Origin: an uncultured Oscillospiraceae bacterium
Lineage (GTDB): Bacteria; Bacillota; Clostridia; Oscillospirales; Oscillospiraceae
Length of the DNA: 23,909 nucleotides
Assembly (NCBI GenBank): GCA_910589085.1
Contig: CAJUSG010000037.1
Location: forward strand, 1 to 23,909
Direction: 5' to 3'
This document shows positions 1-6,659 of the stretch, piece after piece (positions within the stretch are counted from its first letter, which is position 1; the number at the start of each line of letters is the position of its first letter). The notes below the pieces were generated by a model. It ran no database searches. It was not told the DNA's origin and saw only the letters and a program-made list of their open reading frames with translations. The position numbers were made by a program, and so were the translations under genes.

Positions 1-977
1 CGGGAAAAGCGGTCATGGACGATGGTAAATATCTCGTCGGAGATAATCGCCTCATGGGTTCCCTCAATGACAGTCCACTCGCTTTCATCGGTGGGAGCCA
101 TTTTCTTGGTCCGGTAGGATACGCTTTTATACTTGCCCTGAACCAGATTGCCGATGTAGACCTCATCCTTCAGCATGGTGTTTACAGACGTCACAGACCA
201 GATATTCCGCTTTGTGCCGCCGCTGGAGTGGCTGGCAAAGCCTTTGCAGCCCTTCATACACTTATACACCGACGGCGGCGGGATTTGCAGGGCGTTGAGC
301 CGCTTGACAATGCCACAGACAGAAGCGCCGTCTGCGTACCAGTTGAAGATCATACGGACGATTTCAGCAGCCTCCGGGTCGATCACCAGCTTGTGGCGGT
401 CCTCCTGACTTTTCTCGTAACCGTAGGGGGCGTAGTTGCCCAAAAACTCCCCACGCTCACGCTTCATGGCAAAGGTGCATTTGATTTTCACAGACAACTG
501 ACGGATATAGTCATCATTCATAATGTTGGAAAATGACACGATGGCGCTGCAATATCCGTTGAGGTCTTTCAGGCTGTCAATGTGGTTGAGAACGGAAATA
601 ACACGGATCCCCTTTTGGGGAAAATATTCCTCCATGAGGCGGCCCAGCTCCGGGTAATTCCGTCCCAGGCGGGAGTTGTCCTTAAAAATCACACAATTGA
701 TTTTTCCCGCTTCAATATCGGCAATCATCCGTTTATACTCCGGGCGTTCAAAGTTTCCCCCTGGGTAGCCGTCGTCGGAGTAGACCTCGGTGTCCACAAT
801 TTTTTCCCCCTGGTCTTGCAGGTATTTGATGTACTGCTCAATGATCCGTTTCTGGTTCTGTATGCTGTCGCTCTCCAGCTTATCGCCGTCCTCCTTGCTG
901 AGCCTGACATAAACCGCCATGCGCCATTGGCTGGAAGAAGCGCCGGTTTTCTCTTGTTTGTTTCGCACAAAGGTCAT
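1..977 (-). CDS. Large serine recombinase, C-terminal part cut by window start
   Basis: This is a site-specific recombinase of the resolvase/invertase superfamily that would catalyse integration and excision of the element. The visible 325 residues start at the ATG at 977, behind a strong GAGGAGG site. The N-terminal catalytic domain shows YVRLS (residues 23-27, catalytic Ser27), the ESDSIQNQ helix (36-42) and KDNSRLGRN (99-107). The Recombinase domain follows with APYGYEKS (183-190), PEAAEIVRMIF and DEVYIGN (271-277). Large serine recombinases usually run to about 500-560 residues, so the zinc-ribbon and coiled-coil C-terminus should lie left of base 1. It has its own promoter inside an inverted-repeat operator-like region. 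The layout resembles the TndX/TnpX-like enzymes of clostridial elements. It is the best candidate for moving the element, since no other recombinase is seen. Confidence 0.93.
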   Translation of the reverse strand, partial: MTFVRNKQEKTGASSSQWRMAVYVRLSKEDGDKLESDSIQNQKRIIEQYIKYLQDQGEKIVDTEVYSDDGYPGGNFERPEYKRMIADIEAGKINCVIFKDNSRLGRNYPELGRLMEEYFPQKGIRVISVLNHIDSLKDLNGYCSAIVSFSNIMNDDYIRQLSVKIKCTFAMKRERGEFLGNYAPYGYEKSQEDRHKLVIDPEAAEIVRMIFNWYADGASVCGIVKRLNALQIPPPSVYKCMKGCKGFASHSSGGTKRNIWSVTSVNTMLKDEVYIGNLVQGKYKSVSYRTKKMAPTDESEWTVIEGTHEAIISDEIFTIVHDRFS

Positions 978-998
978 GTGTCCTCCTCTCTGCTGAAA

Positions 999-1048
999 CC
1001 CTCTATTTGCGAAACAACATCTACAATCATATTGTAGCAAATAGAGGG
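999..1048. repeat. 12-bp inverted repeat with inner dyad before the recombinase
   Basis: CCCTCTATTTGC at 999-1010 is perfectly inverted as GCAAATAGAGGG at 1037-1048. Inside it lies a second perfect dyad, CTACAAT (1021-1027) and ATTGTAG (1031-1037), with a 3-base centre. The inner dyad covers the -10 box of the recombinase promoter and the right outer arm fills its spacer. This suggests an operator, or a recombinase binding site used for autoregulation; which protein binds is unknown. Confidence 0.7.
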
Positions 1049-1059
1049 AAATATGTCAA
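1031..1059 (-). promoter_or_regulatory. Sigma-A-type promoter of the serine recombinase
   Basis: On the minus strand TTGACA (1059-1054) is followed by a 17-base spacer and TACAAT (1036-1031), about 55 bases before the recombinase ATG. The -35 box lies in the stem of a 9-bp hairpin (1054-1062 with 1070-1078, loop CCCGCCG) that also contains the stop codon of the upstream small ORF. The promoter is embedded in the inverted repeats at 999-1048, so a bound protein would block it directly. Confidence 0.72.
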
Positions 1060-1208
1060 AAACCCGCCGTTTTTGACACATAGCAGGAAAGCACAGCTAT
1101 CATGCAGGATTCCAGACTCGGACCGTTTTCCGTATAGTGTACTGTCACCGTCATCTCTTGTGTTGCTGTCAACTTTTTCGCTGGCTTAGACACAGTTTTT
1201 TCCTTCAC
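1056..1208 (-). CDS. Small 50-residue protein upstream of recombinase
   Basis: This open frame starts at GTG 1208, eight bases after a perfect AGGAGG, and stops at 1056, 78 bases before the recombinase start. The product is short, with a basic N-terminus (VSKPAKKLTA), a beta-like stretch (MTVTVHYTENGPSLESC) and a hydrophobic tail, and no signal peptide. I do not recognise a named family. Small genes of this kind commonly precede recombinases in clostridial integrative elements, where they may act in regulation or directionality; that role is inference. Its stop codon lies within the hairpin holding the recombinase -35 box, so translation or transcription here could affect recombinase expression. 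Confidence 0.6.
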   Translation of the reverse strand: MKEKTVSKPAKKLTATQEMTVTVHYTENGPSLESCMIAVLSCYVSKTAGF

Positions 1209-1368
1209 AGCAGACACCTCCTGCACGAACACTATGAGGCAGAATGGCTGGATATACTTGACGGTTCGCGTCCCACGATGGGATTTGATTTCTCTGCCTT
1301 TCCATTAATAAAACACCGGACACACCCTCTGCTGCCCGCTAAATGGCCACTTTGTAAAAATTTTTAGC

Positions 1369-1403
1369 AAAAAAATATCCGCATGGCGCAAAGCCATACG
1401 GAT
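1369..1403 (-). terminator. Intrinsic terminator of the sigma/ABC operon
   Basis: On the minus strand, directly after the ABC ATPase stop codon, arms 1399-1403/1393-1397 pair with 1377-1381/1383-1387 across one mismatch. The stem has a 5-base loop and is followed by a run of seven T (complement of 1369-1375). This is a standard rho-independent terminator closing the leftward operon. Confidence 0.85.
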
Positions 1404-1417
1404 TATGCATATTTGAC

Positions 1418-2278
1418 TTATTGTCCAAAATAATACAAGTACATATCCTCCATGTTAGGGGATTGCGGCGCGGCTTCTACACACGGCTTATGTTCAGACA
1501 GCAGCCGAATCACGCTTTTTCCATCCATGTGCAGGATGTTGCTGCAAGAGTATTTCTGAATCAGTTCCGCTTCATTCTCTGTATCAACCGTGACGCTCCA
1601 GACCATACCTTCGATTTTCTCTAATAACTCGGCGGGCCGCTTCACGTCCAATATGGAGCCTTTTTTCAGCAAAATAACCTGATTAGCTATGGCTTCTATA
1701 TCGGAGACAATATGTGTTGACAGCAGCACGATTTTTTGCTGAGACAATGCGCTGATGATTCCCCGGAACCGGATACGTTCCTCCGGGTCCAGTCCGGCTG
1801 TTGGCTCATCCAACACTAAAATCTCCGGATCGCCCAAAAGCGCCTGCGCAATCCCTACACGTTGCTTTTGGCCTCCCGAAAATCCCTTGAGTTTCTTCCG
1901 GGCTTTTTCTTCCAGCCCTACCATAGACAGCAGATCATCCGTCTGCCGCTTCGCCTCATACTTTGAAAGGCCCTTCAATCGCGCAATGTAGAGAAGAAAT
2001 TGTTCTGCTGTAAAGTTTGGATAGACGCCAAAATCCTGGGGGAGATACCCCAGCTTCTTTCGGAAGGCGGCTCCCATTACAGCAATATCCTGGCCGTCCA
2101 AAAGCACTCGGCCCGTGGAGGGTGGCACCAGGTCGGTCATAATTTTCATCATGGTCGTTTTCCCGGCCCCGTTGGGTCCTAACAGACCATAGACGCCACT
2201 GGACATGGTTAGGTTGATTTTTTCTAGCGCGACAGTTTCTTGGAATACTTTGCTGATATTTTCAAAAACAAGATTCAT
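1418..2278 (-). CDS. ABC transporter ATP-binding protein (ABC-2 exporter type)
   Basis: This is the cytoplasmic ATPase that would power the two or three membrane proteins encoded just upstream. The 286-residue product has Walker A GPNGAGKTT (34-42), Q-loop Gln81, signature FSGGQ (133-137), Walker B ILVLDE (153-158) and the H-loop STH (His189). The accessory C-terminal part is typical of exporters of antibiotics, bacteriocins or lipids (CcmA/YhaQ-like class). The ATG at 2278 overlaps the stop of the preceding permease as ATGA, so translation is coupled; a longer in-frame start at 2356 would run into the permease gene and is not preferred. It is the last gene of the operon, with a terminator directly after it. 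The substrate cannot be read from the sequence. Confidence 0.93.
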   Translation of the reverse strand: MNLVFENISKVFQETVALEKINLTMSSGVYGLLGPNGAGKTTMMKIMTDLVPPSTGRVLLDGQDIAVMGAAFRKKLGYLPQDFGVYPNFTAEQFLLYIARLKGLSKYEAKRQTDDLLSMVGLEEKARKKLKGFSGGQKQRVGIAQALLGDPEILVLDEPTAGLDPEERIRFRGIISALSQQKIVLLSTHIVSDIEAIANQVILLKKGSILDVKRPAELLEKIEGMVWSVTVDTENEAELIQKYSCSNILHMDGKSVIRLLSEHKPCVEAAPQSPNMEDMYLYYFGQ

Positions 2279-2994
2279 AGCTCCTTGCGCTCCTTCCTTC
2301 TCCGAATCACAAAAAAGAGTGTCAGTCCAATAAGTGCTATGTACCACATAAGCCAAAATACTGGAAGGGTTTTGATTGTTCTCCCCCGTACCAGATCTGT
2401 AAAGAAGCCGTATCGTAAAAACCAGAATATGTCCGGCGGGCTTACTGCGCCGGTGTTAATAAAGTAGCTGCTTGCAAAGGGAAGTCCGCATAGGCACATA
2501 GCGATAGGGTGATTTTTTGCTAAATCACATATCATAGCGGACATTAGGAAGTAACCAACAGAGCCAACAAGCGCAATCACTGTAGCGCGGCTGAAAGAAT
2601 TTGTCCAGCCATAGGGCATATCTATCTTATTTCCCAATAAAAATGAGATTCCAATATTTCCCGCATATAAAAACAATCCAGCCGCAATGACCGCTGCTCC
2701 ACCACCAATCAGGCGGTTCCAAAACAGAGAAAGCCGTCCATAGGATGTGCTGTTGATGATGGGGAATGTTCTTAGCTCCGTATCGAAAGAAAACCGGCGG
2801 ATCATTACCAGCAGTATTAAAAATCCCATTGTGACGGAGCCAGTCTTGTTCCAAAAGTCAGCGGCCAGCTCCCAAAATTGCGGCCCTCGATAGCGGCCGT
2901 CAAGGTAGGCCAATACTGTTCGCACCGCCAGCCCCAGGCCAATTACAACCCAGTAAAGCGGATTTTTGAAGTATTGGTAACACTCTGTTTTCAT
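2275..2994 (-). CDS. ABC-2-type membrane permease subunit
   Basis: The 239-residue integral membrane protein has about six hydrophobic spans, a short cytoplasmic N-terminus (MKTECYQYFKNPLYWVV) and a strongly basic C-terminus (RRRKERKEL). The N-terminus resembles ABC-2/YhaP-type permeases, in which an amphipathic elbow helix precedes the first span. Its start ATG overlaps the stop of the upstream permease by four bases (ATGA) and its own stop overlaps the ATPase start in the same way, so the three proteins are very likely made in fixed ratio as one transporter. No binding-protein or signal-peptide feature is seen, which favours export. The substrate is unknown. Confidence 0.82.
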   Translation of the reverse strand: MKTECYQYFKNPLYWVVIGLGLAVRTVLAYLDGRYRGPQFWELAADFWNKTGSVTMGFLILLVMIRRFSFDTELRTFPIINSTSYGRLSLFWNRLIGGGAAVIAAGLFLYAGNIGISFLLGNKIDMPYGWTNSFSRATVIALVGSVGYFLMSAMICDLAKNHPIAMCLCGLPFASSYFINTGAVSPPDIFWFLRYGFFTDLVRGRTIKTLPVFWLMWYIALIGLTLFFVIRRRKERKEL

Positions 2995-3821
2995 GTTTTA
3001 GCTCTACGCCTCCATAACAGCCACAAGACGGCAAATTCAAGGACAGTCGCCAGCAGGACAAACACAATGGGCTTCCAAATATTTCCCCATTGACCTCTCC
3101 ATCCAAACCAACGATAACTTTCCAACTGCATAAAGCCGCAAAAACTGAATTGAAAAATAGCCTTGCAGATTCTGTCGGCCAGTCCTCTCAATCGGTTCCC
3201 AATGACAAATTGATAGCAGAGAGCAGCCAAATATATACCTCCGCAGAGGAAAACGGTAAATGAAGTGTGTTTTGTGAGTGTCGCAACGATTAGGATAAAA
3301 CCGGTAAAATACAGAGCCCCCAGCAGCAGGAAACCATATTGGACAATGCAGTATGCTAGATTTGACAGAGGTACGCTCTCAAAATGCAAGCACTCTGAAA
3401 CGGGCGCAAACGCACCCTGAAATCCAATTATTGCTACATGGCTCCCAAGGGTCACAACCCCAAGCACAGTAACAACAGCGATACAATAAATAAGGGAAAA
3501 TCCAATTTTTGCCCTCCAAGTTAGAGCTGGGCCATGTGCGGCAGTACCGACCAGCCCAGCAGTTTTCTGTTCCGTCTCGTAACACATCAGACGGGACAGG
3601 CCAATTACAAGCAGAAAAGCGGTAAAGGTTCCCACATAGCTACGAATATCCTGTTGAATTGTAAACCAGCACTGTTCAAAGTACCCAAATTCGGCCACAT
3701 ATTTTAATTCCCCTAATCCTGTGTAAATCAATACAAATAGCAGCAGGATTGTCAGCAAGTACCCAACCCAGGTTTCCCGAAATGACCTTTGTTTTCTGGC
3801 TTCACTCAACACCAGCCGCAT
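2991..3821 (-). CDS. ABC-2-type membrane permease subunit
   Basis: The 276-residue polytopic membrane protein begins MRLVLSEARKQRSF, a short cytoplasmic elbow typical of ABC-2 permeases, followed by about six hydrophobic segments and a basic tail (LLWRRRAKT). The start at 3821 has a strong AGGAGG site and lies 20 bases inside the end of the preceding membrane-protein gene; its stop shares ATGA with the next permease. It is probably one half of a heterodimeric transmembrane domain with the 2275-2994 product. No sequence motif gives the substrate. Confidence 0.82.
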   Translation of the reverse strand: MRLVLSEARKQRSFRETWVGYLLTILLLFVLIYTGLGELKYVAEFGYFEQCWFTIQQDIRSYVGTFTAFLLVIGLSRLMCYETEQKTAGLVGTAAHGPALTWRAKIGFSLIYCIAVVTVLGVVTLGSHVAIIGFQGAFAPVSECLHFESVPLSNLAYCIVQYGFLLLGALYFTGFILIVATLTKHTSFTVFLCGGIYLAALCYQFVIGNRLRGLADRICKAIFQFSFCGFMQLESYRWFGWRGQWGNIWKPIVFVLLATVLEFAVLWLLWRRRAKT

Positions 3822-4497
3822 AAGAAAACCTCCTTTGTTTTAGTTGATACGCACATATGCTGTATATAGCCACCCCAACGGCCAGAAGTACCACATATGC
3901 GGCGGTTGGCAGCAAAATCAAAAAGTGGTCAAATGGCAGAATCAATGCACAATAGCTGATCCCAACCCACAAAATGATAGCGGCCAATGACAGTCCGTCC
4001 TGATTCCGAATAACAGCCGAGAGGATCAGCAGACCGATACATAGATAAGTGTTTGGGACGGCCCCGCATAAGGCCAGCCGGATAAAATTCTCTCCTGCTG
4101 AATGGGATAGGAGTACAGCAAGGGCAGCAAAAACAAACACCATGTAAACGGATATGAGTGCCGCACGGCCGACCAGCATTTCGGAATAGGAAAAGGGAAG
4201 GGTCTCCTCCAGTTCACGCATAGGCTCGTTGGAATGGAGGACATATCTGTGAAACAGAATCAGTGTTGGCAAAGGGCTGATACAAAATATCGTTACCATT
4301 GGAGAGGCAATATTTTTCGATAAGCATACGCCAGATAGAATTGAAAGGATAAACAACGTCAGTAACAGAAAAGGATTCATTTCACTCTTGGCTATGTTTA
4401 GCAGCTGCAATAAGGTGGCCTCGGACCTTTTCTGTGGCATGGACGCCTGCAATAAAGCGATTGTCTGTTTTATCTCCTGTTCCATACGGTCATTCAT
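3802..4497 (-). CDS. Membrane protein between sigma factor and ABC permeases
   Basis: The 231-residue protein has a charged cytoplasmic N-terminus of about 43 residues followed by roughly six hydrophobic spans and a basic end. The ATG at 4497 overlaps the sigma-factor stop as ATGA and has GGAGG seven bases upstream; an alternative start at 4512 lies deeper in the sigma gene and is less likely. It could be a third ABC-2-type permease-like subunit. Its position directly after an ECF sigma gene, where anti-sigma factors usually sit, and its soluble N-terminus also make it a candidate membrane anti-sigma factor. No HxxxCxxC zinc anti-sigma motif is present, so this second role is inference only. 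Confidence 0.72.
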   Translation of the reverse strand: MNDRMEQEIKQTIALLQASMPQKRSEATLLQLLNIAKSEMNPFLLLTLFILSILSGVCLSKNIASPMVTIFCISPLPTLILFHRYVLHSNEPMRELEETLPFSYSEMLVGRAALISVYMVFVFAALAVLLSHSAGENFIRLALCGAVPNTYLCIGLLILSAVIRNQDGLSLAAIILWVGISYCALILPFDHFLILLPTAAYVVLLAVGVAIYSICAYQLKQRRFSYAAGVE

Positions 4498-5027
4498 TGA
4501 AAGTCCTCCCAAAGAAGTTTATACAGTGTTTTCTTGGCGGCGGCCAGCCTTGATTTGACGGTAGGCAATGGTGTATTGGTCATGTGTGCAATTTCTTTGT
4601 AAGTGAATTGCTGAAAGTAGTGCAAAATAATTGCGTTTCGCTGTGCTCCGGGTAATCGTGCAAGTGCTTTCTCAACAGTATCGGAAACGGCGATTTGATC
4701 CTCTAAGGCAGGTGGAGAAACATGGAGTTCAGCTTCTAACACCTGTTCTGAATGGGTCTTTTTCCGCAGTCTAAAATAATCCATGCACTTGTTATGCGCG
4801 ATTGTAAATATCCAACTGCTGAATTTATTCCATATATGAAAACGCTCAATATTTTGCATAACAGAGATAAATACGTCTTGAGTAATGTCGTAAGCATCCT
4901 GTTCGTTTTCGGTCATTTTAAAACAATATGAGTAGATTTTAGGATACCAGCGTCGAATCAGTAACGATAGCACATCCTTATCTCCATTTTTTATTCCGTT
5001 TATCAAGTCAAAATCGCTGTACTCCAT
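4494..5027 (-). CDS. ECF-type RNA polymerase sigma factor
   Basis: The 177-residue sigma-70-family protein would redirect RNA polymerase, presumably to this transporter operon. Region 2 covers about residues 20-95, with the DAYDITQDVFISVMQ helix and the WIFTIAHNKCMDYFR promoter-melting helix. Region 4 covers about 120-172 with LPGAQRNAIILHYF, FTYKEIAHMT and TVKSRLAAAKKTL as the helix-turn-helix. Regions 1.1 and 3 are absent, as expected for group 4 (ECF) factors. The start ATG at 5027 follows AAGGTGGTGA. It is the first gene of a five-gene coupled operon carried by the mobile element; a sigma factor carried with an exporter suggests a stress- or antibiotic-responsive cargo module. Confidence 0.9.
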   Translation of the reverse strand: MEYSDFDLINGIKNGDKDVLSLLIRRWYPKIYSYCFKMTENEQDAYDITQDVFISVMQNIERFHIWNKFSSWIFTIAHNKCMDYFRLRKKTHSEQVLEAELHVSPPALEDQIAVSDTVEKALARLPGAQRNAIILHYFQQFTYKEIAHMTNTPLPTVKSRLAAAKKTLYKLLWEDFQ

Positions 5028-5087
5028 TGGCTCACCACCTTGCTGTATTAGTATAACGTATTAGGGATACAAAATGGATGATTTAAA

Positions 5088-5116
5088 ATTATAAAAAAGG
5101 CGACATTTGCGTTTCA
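5088..5116 (-). promoter_or_regulatory. Possible promoter of the sigma/ABC operon
   Basis: On the minus strand a perfect TATAAT (5093-5088) lies 17 bases after TGAAAC (5116-5111). The -35 box is poor for sigma-A but resembles the AAC-type -35 of ECF promoters. The -35 falls inside one copy of the 29-bp direct repeat. About 60 bases separate it from the sigma ATG. The prediction is tentative. Confidence 0.4.
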
Positions 5117-5134
5117 CCGTGGGATTTCATTATA
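5106..5134. repeat. 29-bp direct repeat, copy 1
   Basis: This 29-base unit has the core TCACCGTGGGATTTCA. It recurs at 5720-5748 in the same orientation with two mismatches. The two copies bracket the structured region and the mobC gene, about 614 bases apart. They may be relaxosome or replication binding sites, or scars of a rearrangement. Confidence 0.7.
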
Positions 5135-5197
5135 CTCGTCCGTTTTTTGATTGATAGATTGATTTTGCGGAGAGAGATAAAGGACCTTCTAGGATAG

Positions 5198-5223
5198 CCA
5201 AAGCCGCCGCAAGGCGGCTTTGG
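5198..5223. repeat. Perfect 11-bp hairpin with GCAA tetraloop
   Basis: Arms 5198-5208 and 5213-5223 (core AAGCCGCC/GGCGGCTT) are perfectly complementary around a GCAA tetraloop. There is no T-run on either side, so it is a poor terminator. It abuts the larger structured region and is probably part of the same origin-like module. Confidence 0.65.
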
Positions 5224-5382
5224 GGGTGTGTTCCCTTTCATAACCACCACGCCGGGGAGCGCTGGCTGTCAAGGTCCGGCCAGTCCACAGACTGGCCGGC
5301 TCACGAGCGATTGCGTCAGCAATCGCTCGGCCTTGACTGACAGCGGGTCCCGGCGTATCCTCCCCAAAGGGAACGCACTCCC
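5222..5382. other. Three-way-junction structure, candidate oriT or origin
   Basis: This 161-base non-coding stretch folds on itself almost completely. An outer stem joins 5222-5238 to 5366-5382 (17 pairs, two of them G-T). A second stem joins ACGCCGGG (5249-5256) to CCCGGCGT (5349-5356). A third joins GCTG and TCAAGG (5265-5274) to CCTTGA and CAGC (5331-5344) with a 4-base bulge. Inside sit two perfect hairpins: 5276-5284/5291-5299 (9 bp, core GGCCAGT) and 5304-5314/5319-5329 (11 bp, CGAGCGATTGC). It lies directly downstream of mobC, where oriT regions are often found. A TATCCT sequence at 5356-5361 resembles the ATCCT core of IncP-type nic sites, a weak hint. The rest of the 5028-5393 gap holds the adjacent 5198-5223 hairpin and repeat copy 1. 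Confidence 0.6.
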
Positions 5383-5393
5383 TATGTAGATAA

Positions 5394-5702
5394 TCATAAT
5401 GTGCCCTTGACTAACTGCCACGCCTCCTTGACCAAAGCAGCGGCTTGTAAAATTTCAGCCGCAGAAATTCTTTTTTTCACATTGGCCCAATATGCAATCT
5501 GATTGACATTGTTGCCGATGGCGGACAATTCCCGCAAAAGAGCGGCATAAGTTTCAGGCGGTCGTGGGCGGAGTTCCCTGTCCATTATGTTCTGGCGAAT
5601 TAGACTGCTGGCACTTAAACCGGAGACAGAACACTGTTTTAGAAGATGGCAATACTCCTTATCGTCCAGCCAAAGGCCAATAAAGTGGTTTCTTTTTCTC
5701 AT
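5394..5702 (-). CDS. mobC: MobC-like plasmid/ICE mobilisation protein
   Basis: The 102-residue basic protein begins MRKRNHFIGLWLDDKEY, has a ribbon-helix-helix-like N-terminal half (CSVSGLSASSLIRQNIM) and ends with the MobC-type segment ELSAIGNNVNQIAYWAN followed by a helical tail. Proteins of this family bind oriT and help the relaxase nick in MOBP-type systems. The start at 5702 is preferred because an AAGGGTGATG site precedes it; the frame is open further upstream to 5873, but that part overlaps the RepA tail and repeat copy 2. The relaxase gene that normally follows mobC is missing: the next gene is the sigma factor beyond the structured region. Confidence 0.82.
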   Translation of the reverse strand: MRKRNHFIGLWLDDKEYCHLLKQCSVSGLSASSLIRQNIMDRELRPRPPETYAALLRELSAIGNNVNQIAYWANVKKRISAAEILQAAALVKEAWQLVKGTL

Positions 5703-5719
5703 GGCATCACCCTTTCTTT

Positions 5720-5748
5720 TTTGCGTCTCACCGTGGGATTTCAATATA
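5720..5748. repeat. 29-bp direct repeat, copy 2
   Basis: This matches copy 1 (5106-5134) at 27 of 29 bases, same orientation. It lies just upstream of the mobC ribosome binding site, between mobC and the RepA stop codon, so it may be an operator for mobC or a protein binding site of the relaxosome. Confidence 0.7.
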
Positions 5749-5757
5749 TCGGGGGTA

Positions 5758-6567
5758 TTAGGGGCTATGGCCCCTAACAAGGGTTGTTTGTTTAACAAAT
5801 GACATACTTGCTGGGACAGCTCCGCAAGCGGCGCTGTCTGGGGCGCTACGTCCTGTCGGACAGTTTTGAACATAGCTTGTCCGAAACGAAATAGTACAGC
5901 ACAACATAGAATCAGCAGTAGTCTGCTGTCCTTCTAAAACATTCTCTTCCTCTTTTCGTTCGTATCGATCTATCCATCCTAGTTTCGTTGCCGTGTGCGG
6001 ATAGATAGATAGATTGGTCTGGATAAAATCAGTTTGGTTTTTATCAGTCTTATTAGGGTTTGCTTTTGAAACCTCAAGAGGTCGGTTTTTTCGACCTCTT
6101 GAAGTCGGATTTTCCGACCTATGCACGTCGGAAAAATCGACCTCAGAAACGGGCGTAGTCGGGACTTGCTCTGTTTCAGGGGCGTTCTCTGCGTTCTCCT
6201 GGACCGTGATCCGCTTGACAAAAATCTTATCGGGCCTGCCTTGGCCTTGTTTTTTCCGCTCAATGAGCCCAATTCCCTTTACCGTGTCCAGCTCCGCCAG
6301 CAGCCGCATGGCCTTGTTACGGCCACAGCCAATGTCCTGGCACACATCGTTCACGGTGTAGTAGATGTAGACCCGTCCGGTGTTGTCATGCCAGCCGTTT
6401 TGAGCGGACAGGCTCATACGGTCCAGCAGCAGGCCATACAGCAGTTTAGCGGCAATAGAAAGCTGCTTGAATTTAGGGTCATCTATCAGCTGATGTGGAA
6501 TTTTGAAAAACGCAACCTGGCTGACTGTGTCGCTATAAATATAATCTGATAACATTACTCTTGCCAC
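5758..6567 (-). CDS. repA: Replication initiator protein A (RepA_N-type), altered C-terminus
   Basis: The N-terminal region resembles RepA_N-type initiators of Firmicute plasmids and ICEs: FFKIPHQLIDDPKFKQLS, AAKLLYGLLLDRMSLS (about 30-60) and GRVYIYYTVNDVCQDIGCGRNKAMRLLAEL, a winged-helix DNA-binding region, then GLIERKKQGQGRPDKIFVK. A low-complexity linker rich in N, K and T follows (about 150-215). After IDRYERKEEEN the tail is Cys/Ser/Pro-rich and does not look like a RepA C-terminal domain, so I infer a deletion or frameshift junction near 5880-5940. GTG 6567 is chosen over ATG 6555 because GGAG lies nine bases upstream of it. The protein would act at the circular form of the element. 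The last bases form a hairpin (TTAGGGGC, 5758-5765, with 5770-5777). Confidence 0.8.
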   Translation of the reverse strand: MARVMLSDYIYSDTVSQVAFFKIPHQLIDDPKFKQLSIAAKLLYGLLLDRMSLSAQNGWHDNTGRVYIYYTVNDVCQDIGCGRNKAMRLLAELDTVKGIGLIERKKQGQGRPDKIFVKRITVQENAENAPETEQVPTTPVSEVDFSDVHRSENPTSRGRKNRPLEVSKANPNKTDKNQTDFIQTNLSIYPHTATKLGWIDRYERKEEENVLEGQQTTADSMLCCTISFRTSYVQNCPTGRSAPDSAACGAVPASMSFVKQTTLVRGHSP

Positions 6568-6659
6568 AACCGCAATCTCCTTTTGTAAATAAGTGTAGAT
6601 ATTGTTCCGTAATCCTCTAATTTGTAGGGTTTTCAGCGGTTGTGCTAACAATTCCCATC

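Noticed and set aside
15..536. 173-codon plus-strand frame at the window start
   Set aside because: Antisense shadow of the serine recombinase.
1268..1290. Third copy of the 29-bp direct repeat
   Set aside because: Five or six mismatches in 24 bases and its own small TCCCA/TGGGA symmetry; too degenerate to annotate as a repeat copy.
5703..5873. N-terminal extension of MobC to 5873
   Set aside because: It overlaps the RepA tail and repeat copy 2, while the start at 5702 has its own ribosome binding site; it may be a relic of another gene.
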